NCBI GenBank assembly: GCA_016212845.1
Contig: JACRDR010000392.1
Location: 1 to 6,190, forward strand
Direction of reading: 5' to 3'
Length of the DNA stretch: 6,190 nt
From: Elusimicrobiota bacterium
GTDB lineage: Bacteria > Elusimicrobiota > Elusimicrobia > UBA1565 > JACRDR01
Shown here piece after piece: positions 6,186 through 6,190 of this stretch. The notes below the pieces were generated by a model. The model was given only the letters and a program-made list of their open reading frames with translations. It had not been told where the DNA came from and did no database searches. Made by a program: the position numbers and the translations under genes. The stretch's first letter is position 1; every line of letters begins with the position of its first letter.

Positions 6186-6190
6186 CTCAC

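Larger units (their letters stand above)
5818..6190. other. non-coding stretch upstream of the fusion gene, possibly holding a structured RNA or operators
   Basis: This region of 373 bases has no credible reading frame. Plus-strand frames close quickly, and two overlapping 60-codon minus-strand frames (5940-6135) show no recognisable protein. The sequence is visibly less GC-rich than the genes, with runs such as ATTTCCCTTATAATC and CAATTACTTGTTGAACG. It holds a plus-strand promoter candidate, two copies of a CTAGGCAG(G)TCAGC motif and several dyads. I could not match it to tRNA, 5S rRNA, SRP RNA, tmRNA, RNase P RNA, 6S RNA or a common riboswitch from their hallmark sequences. Confidence 0.6.

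Noticed and set aside
5990..6190. 5S rRNA, SRP RNA, tmRNA or RNase P RNA on either strand
   Set aside because: Isolated look-alikes exist (CCGTGCTAGG as in long SRP RNAs, TGCGAGAG on the minus strand as in 5S), but the defining core sequences of each family are absent.
1..6190. CRISPR array, insertion sequence, tRNA or phage genes
   Set aside because: No regularly spaced repeats, transposase motifs, terminal inverted repeats with target duplications, or tRNA-like T-arm sequences were seen.

Overview
This is a high-GC bacterial window. All three recognisable genes lie on the minus strand, and a 373-base non-coding stretch fills the right end. An LplT/Aas-type lysophospholipid-recycling protein suggests a Gram-negative (two-membrane) bacterium. 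The GC-rich, GTG-start-tolerant coding style and the fused architecture occur in several high-GC phyla. An Elusimicrobiota-like or other environmental lineage is only a guess, because no rRNA or other marker gene is present.

Layout in the direction of transcription (right to left). Positions 6190-5818 hold no credible gene. The stretch contains a sigma70-like promoter pointing rightwards, a duplicated 13/14-base motif that flanks it, and several dyads, one of which is a nested hairpin at the window edge. Positions 5817-2698 encode a 1039-residue fusion of an MFS transporter (LplT-like), a PlsC-type acyltransferase and an AMP-binding acyl-ACP/acyl-CoA synthetase (Aas-like). It ends at a TAG inside the synthetase domain. 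The same frame then continues without another stop to 2419 and encodes the missing C-terminal subdomain, including the adenylation lysine. The gene is therefore either broken by one amber codon or carries a sequencing error there. Its TGA overlaps by four bases the GTG start of an amidohydrolase-family gene (2422-1511). After a 74-base gap comes a soluble PAS-PAS histidine kinase (1436 to beyond position 1), cut by the window edge just after its G2 box.

How the genes fit together: the fusion protein would flip lysophospholipids across the inner membrane and re-acylate them. The amidohydrolase is translationally coupled to it, but its substrate is unknown. The kinase may be read from the same transcript or from its own extended -10 promoter. 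Its partner response regulator is not visible. The most notable observation is the in-frame amber codon in an otherwise intact fusion gene. I found no clear new biological system. The structured, promoter-bearing right-hand region is the best place to look for an undescribed RNA or operator.
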